Assembly: GCA_963717075.1 (NCBI GenBank)
Contig: CAVQVI010000010.1
Location: forward strand, 496,001-560,000
Direction: 5' to 3'
Length of the DNA: 64,000 nucleotides
From: JBGOTP01 sp963717075
GTDB lineage: Bacteria > Acidobacteriota > Vicinamibacteria > Vicinamibacterales > CAVVIG01
Shown: positions 18,572-29,188 of the stretch, piece after piece
Layout of the letters: the number at the start of each line of letters is the position of its first letter
How positions within the stretch are numbered: position 1 is the first letter of the stretch
Made by a program: the position numbers and the translations under genes
The notes under the pieces: model-generated
What the model was told of the DNA's origin: nothing
What the model saw: only the letters and a program-made list of their open reading frames with translations
The model's database searches: none

Positions 18572-18819
18572 TTTGAAGCTCCCTTCAGGACAGGCGTTCG
18601 AGCCGCCGACGTGTCGAATGTGCCACCTGAATTGGACGGGTTTCAACCTACATCATCGCCGATCAGCGCGCAACGCGCGTCGGCCCTTCCGCGCCGCACG
18701 CGCCCTCACTGCAGGCTGAACGGCGATGGTGTACGTGCGCTCGAGCAGATACACTGCCGCTTCGTCGGGGCCGACAACGGGGCGCACAAACACTTGAGGA
18801 GCCTCGGAGGGAGCTGACG
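18572..18819. other. Divergent intergenic region with a possible minus-strand gene remnant
   Basis: Minus-strand positions about 18653-18805 can be read as PQVFVRPVVGPDEAAVYLLERTYTIAV followed by an Arg-rich tail, but no start, ribosome site or family is evident. No clear promoter was found for either flanking gene. Confidence 0.25.
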
Positions 18820-19227
18820 GTGACATCCTCCTCGGCGTCAAGGCACAGCACAGAACAGGCCGGCTTGCGGGTGCGAGCGTATTTCGCGTCGTTGCCGCCT
18901 GATGCTCGAAGGGCGCTTCAGAAGCTGCGTGGAGCCATTCGCGCAGCGGCACCCGGTGCCATCGACGGGTTCAGCTATGGAATTCCCGTCGTCAAACTCG
19001 ATGGAAAACCAGTCGTGTGGTACGCCGCATGGAAACATCACACGAGCCTCTACCCCATGACGACGGCAATCAGGCGCGCCCACGCGGCCGTGCTCGAGGG
19101 ATACGAGACCTCGAAGGGAACGATTCGATTTCCACTGGACGAGCCGCTTCCATCAGCGCTCGTGAAACGGCTCGTCAAGGCGCGTATCGCTGAGTTACGA
19201 AGGCGAAGGAACATGGCACATTTTTGA
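18820..19227 (+). CDS. DUF1801 / YdhG-like small protein
   Basis: The 135-residue protein matches the DUF1801 fold seen in YdhG and in the frataxin-like iron chaperone Fra/YdhG group: YFASLPPDARRALQKLRGAIRAAAPGAIDGFSYGIPVVKLDGKPVVWYAAWKHH, then GYETSKGTIRFPLDEPLP. The WK-H and KGTIRFP motifs are typical. GTG 18820 is preceded by GGAGGGAGC, a strong ribosome site, which decides the start. Function in this organism is unknown. A toxin-antitoxin pair follows 33 bp later with its own promoter. Confidence 0.85.
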   Translation: MTSSSASRHSTEQAGLRVRAYFASLPPDARRALQKLRGAIRAAAPGAIDGFSYGIPVVKLDGKPVVWYAAWKHHTSLYPMTTAIRRAHAAVLEGYETSKGTIRFPLDEPLPSALVKRLVKARIAELRRRRNMAHF

Positions 19228-19254
19228 GTGCAGCACGTTATTGCGTGCTATGAT
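19224..19254 (+). promoter_or_regulatory. Promoter and operator-like palindrome of the toxin-antitoxin pair
   Basis: TTGAGT (19224-19229) and TATGAT (19249-19254) are separated by 19 nt. The spacer contains the perfect palindrome AGCACG-ttattg-CGTGCT (19232-19249), well placed for autorepression by the antitoxin. The -10 box ends 6 nt before GTG 19261, so the mRNA is probably leaderless. Confidence 0.55.
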
Positions 19255-19260
19255 TAGGCC

Positions 19261-19491
19261 GTGAATACTCAGAATGTCACGTTGAAGCTCCCTTCAGACT
19301 CCATCAGGAGAGCCAAGATTAGGGCTGCTCAAAAGGGGACATCTCTGAGCGCGCTACTGCTCGAGAAGCTTGAGGAGGCCCTTGGTGAGGACGCCGCGTA
19401 CGAGGCGGCTCGTCGCCGGGCGTTCAAGTGGATGGAGTCTGGCTGGCATCTTGGCGGCCGGGCGATGGAGCGGAACGCGGGCCATGGCTGA
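19261..19491 (+). CDS. VapB-like antitoxin with ribbon-helix-helix N-terminus
   Basis: The 76-residue protein begins MNTQNVTLKLPSDSIRRAKIRAAQKGTSLSALLLEKLEEAL, a typical ribbon-helix-helix DNA-binding arm and helix pair. A C-terminal tail (RRRAFKWMESGWHLGG) would bind the toxin. Its stop overlaps the toxin start by 8 bp. It likely represses its own promoter through the palindrome directly upstream. Confidence 0.8.
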   Translation: MNTQNVTLKLPSDSIRRAKIRAAQKGTSLSALLLEKLEEALGEDAAYEAARRRAFKWMESGWHLGGRAMERNAGHG

Positions 19492-19903
19492 GAAGGTCTT
19501 TGTCGACACGGGCGTCCTCCTCTACGCCCACGACCGGGACGCGGGTGAGAAACATGCGATAGCGGAGCACGTGCTGCGTCAGCTGTGGCAGGACAAGATG
19601 GGCATCCTCAGCACGCAGGTGCTGCAGGAGTTCTACATTCACTTCACGAGGGCGATCAACACCCCCGCGGCGAGGCGCAGCGCACGCGAGCTTCTGGAGA
19701 TCTACAGCGTGTGGCCTGTGATCGAGCTCCACGCTGTGGACGTGATCGCGGCGTGTGATCACGCCGACCGGCACCAGGTGGGAGTGTGGGATGCGATGAT
19801 ACTGATCGCCGCCAAGAAGTCTCGCGCCGACGTGCTGCTATCCGAAAACGCGTATCACGGCTGGAACGTCAGCGGTCTCGAGATCCGCAATCCGTTCGTG
19901 TAG
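19484..19903 (+). CDS. VapC-like PIN-domain toxin
   Basis: The 139-residue PIN ribonuclease starts at the ATG overlapping the antitoxin stop (ATGGCTGA). Acidic Mg-binding residues are visible: D8 in VFVDTGVLLYA, E49 in STQVLQEFYIHF and D103 in QVGVWDAMILIAA. The C-terminal DVLLSENAYHG segment is the normal end of the fold. VapC toxins cut tRNA or rRNA and slow translation; the cognate antitoxin is directly upstream. Length and residues are complete, so it looks active. Confidence 0.85.
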   Translation: MAEKVFVDTGVLLYAHDRDAGEKHAIAEHVLRQLWQDKMGILSTQVLQEFYIHFTRAINTPAARRSARELLEIYSVWPVIELHAVDVIAACDHADRHQVGVWDAMILIAAKKSRADVLLSENAYHGWNVSGLEIRNPFV

Positions 19904-19916
19904 CTCTTCGCCAATC

Positions 19917-19936
19917 GCCCGACCTGAAGGTCGGGC
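19917..19936. repeat. Dispersed palindrome GCCCGACCTGAAGGTCGGGC
   Basis: A perfect 8-bp-stem copy lies in the 42-bp space between the convergent toxin gene and MFS gene, where it could also act as a bidirectional transcription stop. Confidence 0.9.
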
Positions 19937-19945
19937 CTTCACTGC

Positions 19946-21139
19946 TCACGCAGCCTGACGTGCTGGAGGTTTCGCCATCGAGAGCGACGCAAACGAGATG
20001 AGCGCCAGCCCCGCCGCCGCGAAGAACGCGTAGCGGTAGTCGCCGTATCGCACGAACACCCGCGCGGCGATCGCCGGGCCGATGATGCCGGCTGCGCCCC
20101 ACGCCGTGAAAAGAAGGCCGTAGTTCATCCCGAGATTCCGTGTACCGTAGAAATCTCCCGTGGTTGACGCAAAGACCGAGAGCTGCGTCCCGTAGCACCA
20201 GTACACCGCCGCGAGCAGGACGAAGAACAGCAGTTCCTGCTGACGCCAGATGAACAGCGCCGGCATGGCGACCGCCGAGAGCAGCACCATTGTCTTGAGG
20301 GTGGTCAGCCGGCCGAGCGTGTCGGACATCCAGCCGGACAGGATGCGGCCGCTGGCGTTTCCAAGCGCCGAGATCGTGAAGATCGCGAGCGGCGCGACAA
20401 TGCCCGCGCTTCGGGCGAACGGCGACAGCTGGCTGATGGTCATCTGTCCCGCCGTCGTGCCGAGGCAGTAGGCAATCCACAGCGCGTAGAACGTCGGGGT
20501 CGCGAGCATCTCACTGGTGGTGTACTCGAGGCGCGCGGCTGCGGTTCCTGCTGACGGCTGCCAGTTCGGTGGTCGATATCCGGCGGGCGGATTCTTCAAG
20601 AGGAGCGCGCCGACCATGGTCATGAAGAAGAACGCCACGCCCAGGATCTGAAACGTCGTGCGCCAGCCAACATCCGGGAGCAGCCAGCGCTCGGCCAGCG
20701 AGCCGAAGATGGCCGACCCGGCCCCGTAGCCACCCACCATGAGGCCGACCAGGAGCCCGCGTTTGTCGGGAAACCACTTCGACGCCACTGGAATGGGGGT
20801 CGCGTATCCGAACCCGTTGCCAATGCCGACGATCACTCCGAAGAAGATGTAGAGCGTGGTGAGCGACGTCGTGAAGCTCGAGAGCACGAAGCCTGCGCTC
20901 ACGAGCACGCCGCCAATAAACGCGCAGGCCTTGGGGCCCTTGAGGTCCTGCAGGCGCCCCGCGACGAGGAAGGACAGCGCGAAGCAGATGACCGCGATGG
21001 TGTACACCCAGGATGTATCGGAGCGCGTCCACCCGAATTCCTTCTCGAGCGGCAGGACGAAAGTGCTCCAGGCATAGAGCGTCCCGAGCGCGAGGTTCAT
21101 CAGAATTCCGCCGAGGGCGGGGAGCCAGCGGTTAGACAT
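19946..21139 (-). CDS. MFS transporter, oxalate/formate antiporter (OFA) type
   Basis: The 397-residue protein has twelve membrane segments and starts MSNRWLPALGGILMNLALGTLYAWSTF, matching OFA-family transporters. GIGNGFGYATPIPVASKWFPDKRGLLVGLMVGGYGAGSAIF is the family's central signature. OFA members exchange small carboxylates such as oxalate and formate; the real substrate is unknown. ATG 21139 is used because a TATAAT box lies 7 nt upstream. A longer in-frame start at 21220 would have to read through that box. Confidence 0.88.
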   Translation of the reverse strand: MSNRWLPALGGILMNLALGTLYAWSTFVLPLEKEFGWTRSDTSWVYTIAVICFALSFLVAGRLQDLKGPKACAFIGGVLVSAGFVLSSFTTSLTTLYIFFGVIVGIGNGFGYATPIPVASKWFPDKRGLLVGLMVGGYGAGSAIFGSLAERWLLPDVGWRTTFQILGVAFFFMTMVGALLLKNPPAGYRPPNWQPSAGTAAARLEYTTSEMLATPTFYALWIAYCLGTTAGQMTISQLSPFARSAGIVAPLAIFTISALGNASGRILSGWMSDTLGRLTTLKTMVLLSAVAMPALFIWRQQELLFFVLLAAVYWCYGTQLSVFASTTGDFYGTRNLGMNYGLLFTAWGAAGIIGPAIAARVFVRYGDYRYAFFAAAGLALISFASLSMAKPPARQAA

Positions 21140-21146
21140 GCGGCGG

Positions 21147-21152
21147 ATTATA
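21147..21152 (-). promoter_or_regulatory. -10 box TATAAT, leaderless start of the OFA transporter
   Basis: A perfect minus-strand TATAAT ends 7 nt before ATG 21139. The 123-bp gap to the HlyD gene also contains a decayed dispersed palindrome near 21190. Confidence 0.5.
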
Positions 21153-21262
21153 GGTCCAAACAGGGGCTCGAACGGAAGCACCCCGAAGGCGCCCGAGCTG
21201 AAGCCCCGGCCCAGATCCACGCGTCCGCGAGCGGGCGAGCGCGTCGAACGCGAGCCCCTGAG

Positions 21263-22462
21263 TTAGTGTGCCCTTCGCGGCTGAACGCGGACGCCGTCGG
21301 CCACACTGTCACCCGGATGCAGGATCACGTGCGCTCCTTCGGGCACTCCGGAGAGCACTTCGGCCTCCAAGCGGGTCTGATGTCCGATTTCAACCCGCAC
21401 CTTCCTCGCGCGTCCGCCGGTCACGGCATAAACTGCCCACGCCGGTCCATCACGGAAGAGCGCGCTCGTCGGGACCCAGATTACGCTCTCCGCCTCCCAG
21501 GTGACGATGCGCACTTCCACGCGGTACGCATCACCGAGCGCTTTCCACGCTTCGACCGGGTTCGACGAAATCGAGCACGACGTTCACCCGCTGCTCTTCG
21601 ACGCCCAGCGCGGAAATCTTCGTGAAACCAGCCGGTTCGATGCGGCGCACCTTTGCGTCGAGGGCGCGATTACCGCCCCACTGCTCGATGAATCGCGCGC
21701 GCGCCAGGCGCGACCCGCACGGCGTCGGTCGACAGCAGGTCCGACACGATTTCCAGACGCCGGGGATCGCCGATCTCCAGCAGCGGCTCGCCGGCCGGCA
21801 CGACGCTTTCGCTCTCGCGCAGTCGGCGTAGCACGACGCCGTCGGCCGGGGCCGTGACGGCGACGACGCGTCCCTGCGAGTCGGGCGGAGCGGGTGCCGC
21901 GCGCACCTCCGCTCGCTGCAACTCGGACTCAGCAGCGCGCACCGCGAACGAGGCGGCGTTCACCGCCTCCTCGGCTTCTTTTGCCGCGGCCTCCGCGGTT
22001 TCGACTGGCTGCGCCGCCAGGGCACCCGTCCTGGCGAGCTCGCGGTTCCGTACGAGCGTCGCGCTGAGCCTGAGCGAGCGCGGTTCGCGCGCGCTGCTCT
22101 TCGGCACGCGCCCGGCCGAGCGCCGCTCTGGCGCTTTCAACCGCCGCTTGAGCCTCCGTGCGTGTTCGCGCATCGAGCAGCGGCGGCGCTTCCGCGCGCA
22201 CCCGCGCGACGACAGCGCCCCGCTTCACGGCATCGCCCGGCTCCAGCTCGATTCTGAGCACGCGACCCGAGACCGGAGCGGAGACCACGAAACGATCTCG
22301 GACGCGCGTGGTCCCCTCCTCGTCGATGGTCACGACGAGCGGCCCGCGCGACACCAGGGACACGTCCACGCCGACCGTTGTCGGCCACAGGGCAATCGCC
22401 AGCAGCGCGCCGACGACGACAGCCACCATCAACACACGACGATTGATGAGGAGCCGCAGCAT
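21263..22462 (-). pseudogene. HlyD-type periplasmic adaptor of an ABC exporter, several frameshifts
   Basis: Pieced together across frames this is a membrane-fusion protein of about 400 residues. It has an N-terminal anchor (RVLMVAVVVGALLAIALW), a barrel-sandwich half (VSRGPLVVTIDEEGTTRVRDRFVVSAPVSGRVL), a coiled-coil hairpin rich in Ala, Glu and Arg (ESARAALGRARAEEQRARTALAQAQRDAR, then AAKEAEEAVNAASFAVRAAESELQRAEV), the second lipoyl half (VTAPADGVVLRRLRESESVVPAGEPLLEIGD) and a C-terminal barrel (WVPTSALFRDGPAWAVYAV). Frame changes fall near 22080, 21705 and 21560. It starts 4 bp after the permease stop, as in DevBCA/MacAB-like operons, and would link the permease to an outer-membrane exit duct. 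Confidence 0.75.
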
Positions 22463-22466
22463 GCCG

Positions 22467-24850
<2,384 letters not shown>

Positions 24851-24857
<7 letters not shown>

Positions 24858-25561
24858 TGGAGCTCCCGTGCCGTCATTTTCCGCGCGTTGCGCTCCACGC
24901 CGGCCACGCGGCCGTCGGCCAGCCGCACGACGCGGTCGGCCATGCCGGCAATCGCGGCGTTGTGCGTGATGACGACCGTCGCCGTGCCGAGCTCGCGGTT
25001 CACACGGTCGAGCGCTTCGAGCACGACGATGCCGGTCGTGATGTCGAGGGCGCCGGTCGGCTCGTCGCAGAGCAGCACGTCGGGACGTTTCGCAATGGCG
25101 CGGGCGATCGCGACGCGCTGCTGCTCGCCGCCCGAGAGCTGCGCGGGAAAGTGATCGAGTCGGTGCTCGAGACCGACCATCCCCAGCGCCTGCTCCGGCG
25201 TCATCGGGTGCTCCACGATCTCGGTGACGAGCGCGACGTTTTCGCGCGCCGTCAGACTCGGAATCAGGTTGTAGAACTGAAAGACGAAACCCACGTGACT
25301 GCGGCGGTAGTCGGTGAGCGCCGCTTCGCCTGCGGTCGTCAGATTGTGATCCTGGTAGACAACTTCACCAGCCGTCGGCACATCGAGGCCGCCGAGAATG
25401 TTGAGCAGCGTCGACTTCCCTGATCCCGATGGCCCGAGCAGCACCACGAACTCGCCCGGAAACAGATCGAAGTCGATGCCGCGAAGCGCCTCCACGGTCA
25501 CTTCGCCCATCTGGTAGACCTTCGTCAGGCCCCGAGCCGTGAAGACAGGCCGGCCGTTCAT
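24851..25561 (-). CDS. ABC transporter ATP-binding protein (LolD/MacB-like)
   Basis: This intact 236-residue ATPase has Walker A G43-T51 (GPSGSGKST), a Q-loop (VFQFYNL), the signature LSGGEQQRVAIARA, Walker B VLLCDEPTGALD and the switch His in VVITHNAAIAG. The order and spacing are those of the LolD/MacB/DevA branch that drives FtsX-type permeases. It is the first gene of the operon and overlaps the permease start. Its undamaged frame contrasts with the two broken partners behind it. Confidence 0.93.
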
Positions 25562-25585
25562 CGATGGAAACTTGGGGGGAACGCG

Positions 25586-26137
25586 TCAGAACACCGATGG
25601 CCCGAGCATGATGCCCAACACCAGGGCAAGCGCGATCGCCAGCGCCCAGCCGAGGCCACAGACGGCCAGTGCGCGAGCGGTGCTGTCGTAATCGAGGGCC
25701 TGACGCACGGCGACGACCATGGCCGCCAGCATCCAGAGCGCGGTCACCGCGTAGATCACGAACGTCGTGCCGGGGAGCACGCCAACGACCCGGAGAATGC
25801 CGGGGGTCGAGGCAAACCCGGTCGTCCGCATGAGCTCCAGCACGCTCGATTGGGTCTTGGGCTGCGGCATCAACCTCACGCCGATTTCGAAAACGACGAG
25901 CGCCCAGGCAGCCCAAGCCAGCAATGCCACGATACCAGCGAACACCACGGCAGATGCGGTGCGCTCGCCAAGTCCCAGGGCCCCGACGCCCGCAGCAGCA
26001 CTCGACAAGAGGACCACCGCAAAGGCCTGTGCAGTAGCCGCGGGGTCGGCTTCGATCTCTTCATACGTCCCCGTATCGAGGACCGCCGCTCCCATCAAGC
26101 GTCGCACGAACGAACTCTTCACCGTTGTCGTGGCCAT
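25586..26137 (-). CDS. YIP1-like integral membrane protein
   Basis: From ATG 26137 the protein (183 residues) has a short N-terminus (SSFVRRLMGAAVLDTGTYEEIEADPAATAQAF) and then five hydrophobic segments, ending LGWALAIALALVLGIMLGPSVF. The KTQSSVLELMRTTGFASTPG loop is typical of YIP1/DUF1282-type proteins. Function is unknown. The frame is open for another 312 codons upstream, but that stretch is antisense to the next gene and has no coding character, so the ATG at 26137 is preferred. It lies 24 bp upstream of the ABC ATPase on the same strand. Confidence 0.7.
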   Translation of the reverse strand: MATTTVKSSFVRRLMGAAVLDTGTYEEIEADPAATAQAFAVVLLSSAAAGVGALGLGERTASAVVFAGIVALLAWAAWALVVFEIGVRLMPQPKTQSSVLELMRTTGFASTPGILRVVGVLPGTTFVIYAVTALWMLAAMVVAVRQALDYDSTARALAVCGLGWALAIALALVLGIMLGPSVF

Positions 26138-26363
26138 CTTCGAGCACCCCCAGCAACTTCCCCGCACCCGGGCCGACGCGGACCGTGCGAGCAACCGTTG
26201 TACCAAGGAACGGACAGAAGAGCCATGAAGAACGTGCCTCGCGCGCGAATGGTAAACTTTCCCCTGGAGCAGGGAAAAAACGCCCGAGCGCTCATGGTGA
26301 ACCTCGGCCCGCGCAGGCAGGAACGTGCTGAGGCACGGCATCAGGCATGCAGTCTGGAGCCTC

Positions 26364-27170
26364 ATGAATTCAGCAACCCTCATTCTCTCGCGCCCCTTGC
26401 TCCTCGCCATCGCCCTCGCCCTCGCTGGTGCCGGCTCGAGGGGTTCCTTGGCTGCGCAGGCCGACGCGCCGACCGGGCCATCGGCCCTCGGGCTTCGCAT
26501 CGTGCGCGACGCGGGGACCGTGGACACGACGTGCGCACTCGTCCAGCGTGAGCAGCGAGGCAACGACGTCGTACTCTCGTTCGTCACGGCCGCGCATCTC
26601 TTTAGGAAACCCGACGGGACGGCGTTTCCTCCAACGCGGAAGATCGAAGTCGTCATCCCGCCTTCAGTTGGCTCCGGCGGCGTGGCTTCCGCCGAAGGGA
26701 TGACGATTCTGGTGGATCCCAAGGACGTGGATCTGCCGACCGGCAACGGAGCCACCGTCGCGACCCTTCGGGCCGTCGTGCCGCTCGCCAAGCTTTCGCC
26801 GACCGCGCGCAGTTGGATGGAACAGCATGCGCCCGACCAGCCAACGCGCGCCGGCGCCCCGCCGTTCGTCGTGTCGCCCCGCCAGTTCGCAGGGCCAACA
26901 ATCCTCGCGGCATGCGGCGAAAACAAGACGGGTGATATCGACGTCCCGTTTACGCTCAATGCCGGCGAGGCGGCGATCGACGCATCCGCGGCGCTGATGA
27001 ACCGGAAAGCGCTCCGCCTGGCGGACGCGAAGGTGCTGACGCTCACCAACGAGATCGTGAAAGTTCGCTTCACGCTCGGTGGTGAGCCGCCCCCTCAACC
27101 GCCCGCTCCTTGCCTACCTGGACAGGCGCTGCTCACCGTGCACCTCACGGTCGTGAAGACACCGAGGTAA
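26364..27170 (+). CDS. Secreted protein with trypsin-like TAAH motif, function unknown
   Basis: ATG 26364 gives a good signal peptide (SRPLLLAIALALAGAGSRGSLAAQA) and a mature part of about 235 residues; an upstream ATG at 26325 would bury it. The segment TCALVQREQRGNDVVLSFVTAAHLFR looks like the region around the catalytic His of chymotrypsin-fold proteases. However, no clear GDSGG was found; instead ILAACGENKTGDI is present. It may be a degenerate protease-like protein. Two cysteines (ALVQ and LAACGE regions) and a Pro-rich end (PPPQPPAPCLPGQ) could form disulfides. The 226 bp upstream of it, between divergent genes, hold nothing I can name. Confidence 0.5.
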   Translation: MNSATLILSRPLLLAIALALAGAGSRGSLAAQADAPTGPSALGLRIVRDAGTVDTTCALVQREQRGNDVVLSFVTAAHLFRKPDGTAFPPTRKIEVVIPPSVGSGGVASAEGMTILVDPKDVDLPTGNGATVATLRAVVPLAKLSPTARSWMEQHAPDQPTRAGAPPFVVSPRQFAGPTILAACGENKTGDIDVPFTLNAGEAAIDASAALMNRKALRLADAKVLTLTNEIVKVRFTLGGEPPPQPPAPCLPGQALLTVHLTVVKTPR

Positions 27171-27259
27171 CGTCTTCGTCAGGTTGCGAACGCTGACAAG
27201 GGCTTCCCGTCGCGGGCCGCGGCCGTGGGCGTCAGCCTCCGACGGGTGCGTGGTCCGGT

Positions 27260-27520
27260 TCAGGCGAGGCGACCTGTCCCGTCCCCTTCGCGGGCCTCGT
27301 GCATGTCGCGGACGAAATGAGCCTTCGCCTCGACCTCGGCCAGCTTCCCCGCCGCATAGGTGGAGGCTTCCGTCAGCAGGCGCGCTCGGTCGTCTTCCGG
27401 CAGGTTGTCCAGTGCATTCGGGTCGTGACCTCGTGAACGGATGAAATCGTCGATGAGCGTCTTTTCCAGTTGACGCTCAGGATCTTCCATGGGGTGAACG
27501 TCAGGATCTCTTGCAGTCAT
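27260..27520 (-). CDS. Small acidic hypothetical protein (86 aa)
   Basis: From ATG 27520, with GGGAGAAG a few bases before it, the product is hydrophilic and helical: PERQLEKTLIDDFIRSRGHDPNALDNLPEDDRARLLTEASTYAAGKLAEVEAKAHFV. I do not recognise a named family. It lies 28 bp behind the YbaK-like gene on the same strand and is probably co-transcribed. The longer open frame upstream of the ATG is antisense to nothing but overlaps the YbaK gene and is not used. Confidence 0.6.
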   Translation of the reverse strand: MTARDPDVHPMEDPERQLEKTLIDDFIRSRGHDPNALDNLPEDDRARLLTEASTYAAGKLAEVEAKAHFVRDMHEAREGDGTGRLA

Positions 27521-27548
27521 GAGCAGCTTCTCCCTTTCCGGTATGACG

Positions 27549-28025
27549 CTATTTCGGCGGTCGCTCAGCGAAGCTGCCAACCGTCGGTTCAGCGATCGCC
27601 GCGAAATCGTCGTATCGCATGCAGACGGCGTCGACGTGCGTACCTGCATTGAACACGATTTGGTGCTCGCTCGCCAGCGCCGTGTCGACAAACACACGCT
27701 GCCTGTAGAGCGGTCCGAACGGAGGCATCGCTCCGCGCTCGCACTCCGGGTACAACCAATCCAGCTCCTCCTCGCGTGCCAGTCGAATCGTCGCCGCGCC
27801 TGCGAGCGGCAGCAGCCGCTCGAGATTCACGAGACGATCGGCCGGGACCACAGCCAAAATCGGCTCGCCGTCGGCGAAGCAGACCACGGGCTTTGCCCAG
27901 TCTCGTCCGGGGATGTGGAGCAGAGCTGCCTCGTCCTGTGCGGTATACCCGGGATCATGCGGAAATACGGCATAGGGAACATTGGCCTGACGCAGAAACT
28001 CCTGAACCGCTGGCGTGACTGCCAT
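27549..28025 (-). CDS. YbaK/EbsC-type aminoacyl-tRNA deacylase-like protein
   Basis: ATG 28025 gives 158 residues: AVQEFLRQANVPYAVFPHDPGYTAQDEAALLHIPGRDWAKPVVCFADGEPILAVVPADRLVNLERL is a typical YbaK/ProX fold start. The conserved Lys of the family is in WAKPVV, and the GAMPPFGPLY segment matches the substrate loop. Such proteins hydrolyse mischarged aminoacyl-tRNA (Cys or Ala on tRNA-Pro) in the cytoplasm. The protein sits at the edge of the stress island; its promoter is not obvious. Confidence 0.8.
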   Translation of the reverse strand: MAVTPAVQEFLRQANVPYAVFPHDPGYTAQDEAALLHIPGRDWAKPVVCFADGEPILAVVPADRLVNLERLLPLAGAATIRLAREEELDWLYPECERGAMPPFGPLYRQRVFVDTALASEHQIVFNAGTHVDAVCMRYDDFAAIAEPTVGSFAERPPK

Positions 28026-28146
28026 ACCGACCTCCAACACCTATCCGACTCGTTCGTCCAACGAGCGGCGTGCAATCGACGGGCCGATCGTCCGCCCTGT
28101 CCGGCCCGCGTTCAGAGCGCGCTTGCCTTCAACCGTGTCAATCGAC

Positions 28147-28182
28147 GCTGCGGGGTTTTCCGCAAGCTGCGCGGAAAATCGC
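28147..28182 (+). promoter_or_regulatory. Candidate activator site pair (UAS 1) for the 28287 unit
   Basis: TGCGGGGTTTTCCGC (28149-28163) and GCGCGGAAAATCGC (28169-28182) are inverted relatives, about 19 bp apart centre to centre. Similar elements lie upstream of three other units of the island. The first is centred about 127 bp before the predicted sigma-54 start. Confidence 0.5.
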
Positions 28183-28257
28183 TCGCAAGCGAGACGTTCG
28201 CCCCTCTGAAACGAACGCATGCCCCGCCCGCTCGTGAATTGGCACGGTTGAGGTCGG

Positions 28258-28273
28258 TGGCCTCGTCGTTGCG
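28258..28273 (+). promoter_or_regulatory. Candidate sigma-54 promoter of the 28287 unit
   Basis: TGGCCTCGTCGTTGCG has GG and GC at the -24/-12 spacing (TGG-N8-TTGC). The predicted start lies about 3 nt before ATG 28287. An alternative -24 box TTGGCACG at 28239 lacks a GC at -12. The remainder of the 261-bp gap holds the UAS pair. Confidence 0.5.
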
Positions 28274-28286
28274 AGAGAATTTGGTC

Positions 28287-28601
28287 ATGTCATCAGATCT
28301 CGGAACGACGAATCTTCTGCTCGGCATCATGGCCGTTGTCAGCGTGCTCCAGGGGCTCGTGGTCGTCGGCGCGGGACTGGCCGCCTTTCTCCTGTACCGG
28401 AAGGTGATGCGCGTCGTCGCGGGTATCGAAGAGCGTCAGGTCGCGCCCGCTGCTGCTCGCGTCAACGCCATTCTCGACGACGTCAAGGCCATGACATCGT
28501 CGATTCGTGAAGAGTCTGGACGTATCATGGGGCTCCTTCGGCGGGGCTCGGATCTGTTTCGGCGAACCCGCCGGGATTCCAGCAGGGAGCATCACCTATG
28601 A
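28287..28601 (+). CDS. Small single-pass membrane protein with cytoplasmic coiled tail
   Basis: The 104-residue product has one long membrane segment (NLLLGIMAVVSVLQGLVVVGAGLAAFLLY, about residues 8-37). A positively charged helical tail follows (RKVMRVVAGIEERQVAPAAARVNAILDDVKAMTSSIREESGRIMGLL), which resembles DUF948-type membrane proteins. Its stop overlaps the start of the universal stress protein gene (ATGA), so the two are translationally coupled. Function is unknown; membrane tethering of stress functions is a guess. Confidence 0.65.
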   Translation: MSSDLGTTNLLLGIMAVVSVLQGLVVVGAGLAAFLLYRKVMRVVAGIEERQVAPAAARVNAILDDVKAMTSSIREESGRIMGLLRRGSDLFRRTRRDSSREHHL

Positions 28602-29044
28602 GCCGCATCCGGACCGTTCTTCACGCGTCGGACTTTTCAAAGGAATCGAACCGCGCATTCGCGGCGGCGGTCGAGATGGCAAAGTCCAATCGGGCACGTC
28701 TGACGCTCGTCTCTGTTATCGTGCCGATCGTGCCGTTGGTGCCCGAGCAGACGCTGGGGCTCGCCACATGGAAGGACATTGAAGTCCAGACCAAGAAGTG
28801 GGCCCAGGGACGGCTGACGCGGCTTGCCGAGAAAGCACGGAAATCAGGCGTTCGAGTCACTACCATGCTGGCGGAGGGCGATCCCGCCCGAGAGATCGTG
28901 CGGACCGCCAAATCGGGGCGAGCCGGCCTTATCGTAATTGGTACGCATGGACGGACGGGCTTCTCCAAGCTGATGCTCGGCAGCGTGGCGCAGCGCGTCG
29001 TGGCGACCGCGCCATGCCCTGTCCTGACAGTCCGGAGCGCCTGA
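28598..29044 (+). CDS. Universal stress protein, single UspA domain
   Basis: The 148-residue protein has the Usp fold: an N-terminal VLHASDFSKESNRAFAAAVEMAKSNRARLTLVSV and the ATP-binding loop G-x2-G-x9-GS in GTHGRTGFSKLMLGSVAQ, ending CPVLTVRSA. The complete ATP motif suggests an ATP-binding member. Usp proteins build up on growth arrest and low energy. It is coupled to the small membrane protein upstream and shares its candidate sigma-54 promoter. Confidence 0.92.
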   Translation: MSRIRTVLHASDFSKESNRAFAAAVEMAKSNRARLTLVSVIVPIVPLVPEQTLGLATWKDIEVQTKKWAQGRLTRLAEKARKSGVRVTTMLAEGDPAREIVRTAKSGRAGLIVIGTHGRTGFSKLMLGSVAQRVVATAPCPVLTVRSA

Positions 29045-29188
29045 GGCCCGACACCTGAGTTGACGCAACCATCAGCAAGCACCTCTCTCGGCCTTCAGAC
29101 GTGGCCGTTGCTGAGTGCTGAAAGCGCCCGCCAGCGCGGCGTCAACGCAAGTGACGTCTTGGGATCTTAGAACCCGGGCGCCGGGCGT

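Noticed and set aside
26250..26275. Hairpin TTTCCCCTG-gag-CAGGGAAA as a terminator
   Set aside because: The following run is A on the plus strand and the hairpin is not followed by T on either coding strand at a gene end.
26138..27073. Long minus-strand frame upstream of the YIP1-like ATG
   Set aside because: It is antisense to the secreted-protein gene and has no family features; the ATG at 26137 starts the recognisable protein.
28239..28254. TTGGCACGGTTGAGGT as sigma-54 promoter of the 28287 unit
   Set aside because: The -24 box is perfect, but the -12 position is GT instead of GC; the nearby TGGCCTCGTCGTTGC fits better.
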